From NCBI GenBank assembly GCA_001303545.1, contig LJUA01000051.1, positions 1 through 10,515 of the forward strand: DNA of 10,515 nt, written 5' to 3'. Position 1 is the first letter of the stretch; each line of letters begins with the position of its first letter. Positions 7,576 to 10,515 of the stretch are shown piece after piece. The stretch comes from Dehalococcoidia bacterium SM23_28_2. Lineage in GTDB: Bacteria > Chloroflexota > Dehalococcoidia > SM23-28-2. The notes beneath the pieces are model-generated. The model was not told the DNA's origin. It did not search any database and worked only from the letters and a program-made list of their open reading frames with translations. The translations under genes were made by a program, and so were the position numbers.

Positions 7576-9036
7576 CTAGACGGCTCCCGCCTTCACCCGC
7601 TCGGCGGCGGGCTCCAGGTAGCGCTGAACGGCAACGAAGAAGGTGCTGCCGCTTTTGCCGCTCTTCACCCAGATGCGCCCGCCGTGCAGCTCGGCCAGAG
7701 ATTTAGCGATAGCCAGGCCCATGCCCATGCCGCCGGGCACACGCCTGGCGGAGCCCTCCCTGGACCGGTAGAAGGGCTCGAAGATGATCCGCCGTTCGTG
7801 GCCGGGGATGCCGGGGCCGGTGTCAGAGACGGCGATGAGCACTTCGTCTCCCTCCTCGCGCACGTCGACGCCGATGCGCCCACCGGCGGGAGTGAAGCGA
7901 TGGGCATTGGATAGAAGGTTCACCAGTATCTGTTCGAAGCGCCGCTGGTCCACCAGCACCTTTGGCCCTGGGATGTCGAAGTGAACGTCGAGGGTCTGCC
8001 TCTTCGTCTGGACAAGCGGCCGAAGGAGATTACAGGCGGCCTTTGCCATCTCGCCCATTCCCACAGGCTCCAGGTTCAGTTGCAGCTGGCTATTGCTCAG
8101 GCGGGCCATGCTCACCAGGTCCCCAATAAGAGTGTTGAGGCGATTGACGCCCTGCACAATACTGCGGATGAACTGGCCGCGCGGACTCTCCGGCGGCGAG
8201 TCATCCTCCTCCAGGAGCATGTCCGCAGACGTCTTGACCGAAGTGAGAGGCGTCCGCAGTTCGTGGGAGACTGTGAGGAGGAAATCGCTCCGTATTTGGG
8301 CCAGCTCTTGCAGCCTCTCAGCTCGCTTCCTCTCCTGATCGTACAAGCGAGCGTTATCCAGCGACAGACCGACAGCGACGCCGATAGCGCTCAGCAGCCG
8401 ATCGTCCCTGGGCTTGAAGGTAGCGCTATCGCCTGCCAGTCCAAGGACACCGATCACCTTGTCCGAGGAAAGGAGAGGCAGGTAGGTCACGGAATACGTT
8501 TGGCCCAGGCCGGAAAACCACGGGTCTGTAGCCGCCGTTCGCTTGCTAACCACCTGGGCCCGTTGCACCGCATCCTGAAGGCCGCTCTCGGCCAATGGCA
8601 TGTGAGGAGCCACCTTGAGCCACTGCCCGGGAAGGCCCGCGCTGGCCAGCGGCTCCAGCTCTTGCAGATCGCTGTGTATCCAGGCCACTACGGCTGCTTC
8701 TGCCCCCAGAAGCTGGGCCACCAGCTCGGCGCTGCGATGGCAGGCCTCCTTGAAGCCTCGCAAGGGGCTCAACTCCACGGCCAACTGGACTGGATAGCCG
8801 CTCGCTCTAGCCAGGCGAAGAATATGAGCGAACGCCAGCTCGGCGATCAGGGCGCCAGCAACCGCCATCGTGACGAAGATGAAGAGGCCCCGCTCCCTAG
8901 ACAGATCGAGAACGAACAGGTAAAGCAGCACCAGGATGAGGACCGTCAGCAACGCACCGACCCTCACCCATCGCTTTAGAACGCGCACCTCTCGTAGGGG
9001 GTCGCTGGCGAAGGGATATCGTCTGATACGAAACAT
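7576..9036 (-). CDS. Membrane-anchored GAF sensor histidine kinase
   Basis: This protein has 486 residues. Two membrane helices lie at about 26-43 and 51-72, joined by a very short loop, so there is no large extracellular sensor. A GAF domain at about 98-228 (VIGVLGL, LDNARLY) is the likely cytosolic sensing module. A short coiled linker leads to the HisKA domain with phospho-acceptor H258 in SHELRTPL. The ATPase domain is complete: N box with NLLSN at 373-377, DTGPG at 405-409, and a glycine-rich GGMGMGLA segment at 435-442. This is a fully equipped class I kinase. Its partner is presumably the response regulator just upstream on the same strand, 208 bases away. The start lacks a strong ribosome site (only GAG about 10 bases upstream), so the exact N-terminus is less certain. 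The signal is not identifiable. Confidence 0.94.
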   Translation of the reverse strand: MFRIRRYPFASDPLREVRVLKRWVRVGALLTVLILVLLYLFVLDLSRERGLFIFVTMAVAGALIAELAFAHILRLARASGYPVQLAVELSPLRGFKEACHRSAELVAQLLGAEAAVVAWIHSDLQELEPLASAGLPGQWLKVAPHMPLAESGLQDAVQRAQVVSKRTAATDPWFSGLGQTYSVTYLPLLSSDKVIGVLGLAGDSATFKPRDDRLLSAIGVAVGLSLDNARLYDQERKRAERLQELAQIRSDFLLTVSHELRTPLTSVKTSADMLLEEDDSPPESPRGQFIRSIVQGVNRLNTLIGDLVSMARLSNSQLQLNLEPVGMGEMAKAACNLLRPLVQTKRQTLDVHFDIPGPKVLVDQRRFEQILVNLLSNAHRFTPAGGRIGVDVREEGDEVLIAVSDTGPGIPGHERRIIFEPFYRSREGSARRVPGGMGMGLAIAKSLAELHGGRIWVKSGKSGSTFFVAVQRYLEPAAERVKAGAV

Positions 9037-9244
9037 CAGCTAAACTCGGCAGACTCCCTAAAAATAGAGACACTACAGGTACGCCCTCGTTACACGTTTT
9101 CCGTGGTTGTCAATAAAATTCGTTATGTCGCACTATCGATGAAGAGAAAGGGGACGTTTAGAAGCGAGACCCGAGAAAGGCCAAACTGAGGTGAAAGCCA
9201 GCGACGGCCGGGGAGTGTCGGCCTGCCGCGTCAGACGCACACTG
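9037..9244 (-). promoter_or_regulatory. Intergenic region between response regulator and histidine kinase, possible kinase promoter
   Basis: These 208 bases hold no credible gene. The kinase-proximal half is more AT-rich than its surroundings. On the minus strand a perfect TTGACA lies at 9108-9113, but the best -10 candidate (TAACGA at 9087-9092, 15-base spacing) is poor. TAACGA occurs again at 9120-9125, 33 bases (about three helical turns) away. This could be a regulator site or chance. A 5-bp GGCCG/CGGCC hairpin near 9206-9223 is too weak to call a terminator. Confidence 0.25.
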
Positions 9245-9943
9245 CTACGATTGGGAGTTCGTGGAGACCAGCCGGTAGCCGACTCCCCTCTCGCTTTCGA
9301 TGGAGATTTCGGCGCCCAGCTCCTCGCACAACTTGTTGCGAAGGCGACGGATGTAGACCTTCAGATAGTCCAGCTCGCTGGTGTACTCCCGGCCCCAGAC
9401 CTTGGCCAGAAGAGTGCGATGGGGCATCACCCGACCAGCGTTGCGGGTCAGGTGATACAGGAGGCCGTACTCAATGGGGGTGAGGCTTACCTGCGTGTCC
9501 CCTACCGTCACTCTCCGACTGCCGTAGTCGATCTGGAAGTTGCCTGTCTCAAATGTCTCGCCGGCAGCGGACGGCTGACTCTGATAGCGACGCAGAACCG
9601 CCCGCGATCGCGCCAGCAGCTCCAAGTGGCTGAAGGGCTTGGTGATGTAATCGTCGGCCCCCATCTCCAGCCCACGCACCCTCTCCACCTCCGCATCGCG
9701 AGCGGTGAGCATGATGATAGGAACGTCGGAGAAGCGTCGCACCTCTTCACAGACCTCGAAGCCGTCCATATCCGGCAGCATGATATCCAGGAGCACGAGA
9801 TCAGGCGCTTGCGATTCAATAGCGGTCAGCGCCTCCTGGCCGGTGCCAGCGGCGATCACTTCCGCGTCCGGCCAGCGAAGATTGAAACAAAGCCGTACTA
9901 CATCGACAACCTCGGGTTCATCATCTACCGCTAGTATTCTCAT
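9245..9943 (-). CDS. OmpR/PhoB-family response regulator
   Basis: This protein has 232 residues from the chosen start. The receiver domain (about 1-118) has the acidic pair D7/D8, phospho-acceptor D53 in LLDIMLPDMDG, T80 in MLTARD and K102 in ITKPF, so it is fully functional by motif. The C-terminal winged-helix DNA-binding domain (about 135-228) contains LTPIEYGLLYHL, VWGREY, and VYIRRLRNK, ending RGVGYRL. ATG at 9943 is preferred because the receiver begins canonically MRILAVDD and AGGGGG lies just upstream. An in-frame ATG at 10000 with GAGGG in front would add 19 residues of unusual sequence and cannot be excluded. It is phosphorylated by, and acts with, the kinase downstream. Targets are unknown. 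Confidence 0.95.
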   Translation of the reverse strand: MRILAVDDEPEVVDVVRLCFNLRWPDAEVIAAGTGQEALTAIESQAPDLVLLDIMLPDMDGFEVCEEVRRFSDVPIIMLTARDAEVERVRGLEMGADDYITKPFSHLELLARSRAVLRRYQSQPSAAGETFETGNFQIDYGSRRVTVGDTQVSLTPIEYGLLYHLTRNAGRVMPHRTLLAKVWGREYTSELDYLKVYIRRLRNKLCEELGAEISIESERGVGYRLVSTNSQS

Positions 9944-10190
9944 AACCCCCTGCCTGTGATCAGAAGAAGGCAACACATAGCCAACGTACGGGCAGACCAT
10001 GCCCGTCCCTCTATGAAGAGACTCAGCGCCGCCCGCTATTGTTACACTTCCGCTTGGCGGCAGGAGGAAGATACCCGAGACATTTTCACCACTGAACGAA
10101 TACGGGCATACACGTTCAGCCAGCCCTCAGCCAGCGAGAGCGAGTCCGCTATGTCGGCCGCTGAAGATATATTTGGAGTGCCTTGCCCTC
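9944..10190. other. Intergenic region upstream of the response regulator
   Basis: I see no supported gene in these 247 bases. An AT-rich patch (AAATATAT on the minus strand, near 10166-10173) and a TAACAAT near 10040 could belong to a promoter for the response regulator, but neither has a recognisable -35 partner. Confidence 0.3.
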
Positions 10191-10253
10191 CTACAGGCCC
10201 GGGCAGGATGTCCTTATCACCGGCTTGTACAGCAGCACGTCCAGGATGTTCAC
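10191..10253 (-). pseudogene. Out-of-frame dockerin-like remnant of the calcium-binding protein
   Basis: Reading the minus strand from 10253 gives VNILDVLLYKPVI and seven more residues before TAG at 10191-10193. The pattern VN-x-x-D-x-x-x-x-K is that of a dockerin/EF-hand half repeat. It normally follows a DxNxDG loop, which is missing here. It overlaps the stop of the upstream frame and needs a shift of frame to join. I read it as the remainder of the C-terminal domain after a small deletion whose length is not a multiple of three. Confidence 0.55.
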
Positions 10254-10515
10254 TTCGCATCGGAACCACAGGCGCACAGCGACGACAAGCCCATGAAGAT
10301 CTCCACCTCGTCCGTGAACCCGTCGTTGTCGTCATCCGGATCGTCAGGGTTGGCGATACCGTCGCCGTCCGTATCCATGTCGGGGTCAATGCAGTCGGCA
10401 AGCCCATCCTCGTCGGCGTCCGGCCACCCATCGTCCACCAGCGTGTCGCCGTCGTTGTCCAACCCGTCGCATTCCTCGGGCGTGCTGTCGGCGTCCAGCA
10501 GGTTGGACCCCCTGT
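10250..10515 (-). CDS. Calcium-binding repeat protein, C-terminal end (5' partial, probably truncated by frameshift)
   Basis: The frame is open through the right edge. The 87 visible residues begin RGSNLLDADS, and the TTG at 10462 is internal. The block PEECDGLDNDGDTLVDDG matches the MopE-like putative metal-binding motif. It is followed by thrombospondin type-3-like Asp/Gly repeats (DADEDGLADC, DPDMDTDGDG, DDDNDGFTDEVE) that bind calcium. Such proteins are usually secreted or cell-surface, but the signal peptide would be outside the window. The frame stops shortly after CACGSDAK. Directly after, in another frame, the DNA encodes a dockerin-like VNILDVLLYKPVI, so the original C-terminus has probably been lost. 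Confidence 0.7.
   Translation of the reverse strand, partial: RGSNLLDADSTPEECDGLDNDGDTLVDDGWPDADEDGLADCIDPDMDTDGDGIANPDDPDDDNDGFTDEVEIFMGLSSLCACGSDAK

Noticed and set aside
7981..8979. Long plus-strand open frame (332 codons) opposite the histidine kinase
   Set aside because: It lies wholly antisense to a gene with complete HisKA and ATPase motifs. Its product has no recognisable motif, and long antisense frames are expected in GC-rich genes.
9191..9934. Plus-strand open frame (247 codons) opposite the response regulator
   Set aside because: It is antisense to a clearly intact receiver plus winged-helix gene and shows no domain or family features.
10042..10431. Minus-strand open frame overlapping the calcium-binding protein in another frame
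   Set aside because: The Asp-repeat frame is the recognisable one. This frame gives Arg/Thr-rich sequence typical of an off-frame reading of GAC/GGC repeats.
10250..10462. Asp-rich repeat coding region considered as a tandem DNA repeat
   Set aside because: The periodicity is at protein level (DxDxDG loops) with irregular spacing. It does not form a clean DNA tandem repeat.

Overview
The window looks like chromosomal DNA from a GC-rich bacterium, most plausibly a member of the Chloroflexota (Dehalococcoidia-like). That placement is inference from protein style. It rests on an ATPase/VWA pair of the Mg-chelatase-like type, a lipid-kinase-like protein with a PAGTANVWAKE block, and a secreted protein with Asp-rich calcium-binding repeats next to a dockerin-like VNILDVLLYKPV segment. 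I see no phage, IS element, CRISPR array or RNA gene.

Left part, plus strand (1-6248). The window opens inside an AAA+ ATPase gene of the ChlI/MoxR type. One base after its stop comes a long VWA-domain protein with an intact metal-binding (MIDAS) motif, so the two probably work as an ATPase/VWA pair. Sixty bases later come two tandem genes for two-helix potassium-channel-like proteins, each ending in RCK (TrkA-N/TrkA-C) domains. Their RCK halves are almost identical at DNA level, while their pore halves have diverged and carry different selectivity-filter residues. A diacylglycerol/sphingosine-kinase-like gene follows.

Middle and right part, minus strand (10515-6187). Read in the direction of transcription, the order is: the 3' end of a calcium-binding repeat protein whose C-terminus appears broken by a frame-changing deletion; an OmpR/PhoB-type response regulator; a membrane GAF histidine kinase; and recF. 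The regulator and kinase form a two-component system. recF has its own leader with a perfect TATAAT and two hairpins. It ends by overlapping the 3' end of the lipid kinase gene tail-to-tail by 62 bases.

Most of the window is ordinary housekeeping and signalling content. The points most worth a second look are the mosaic channel pair and its unusual filters, the Gly-to-Ala change in the RecF signature motif, the structured recF leader, and the decayed dockerin-like tail at the right edge. I did not find a convincing new multi-gene system.
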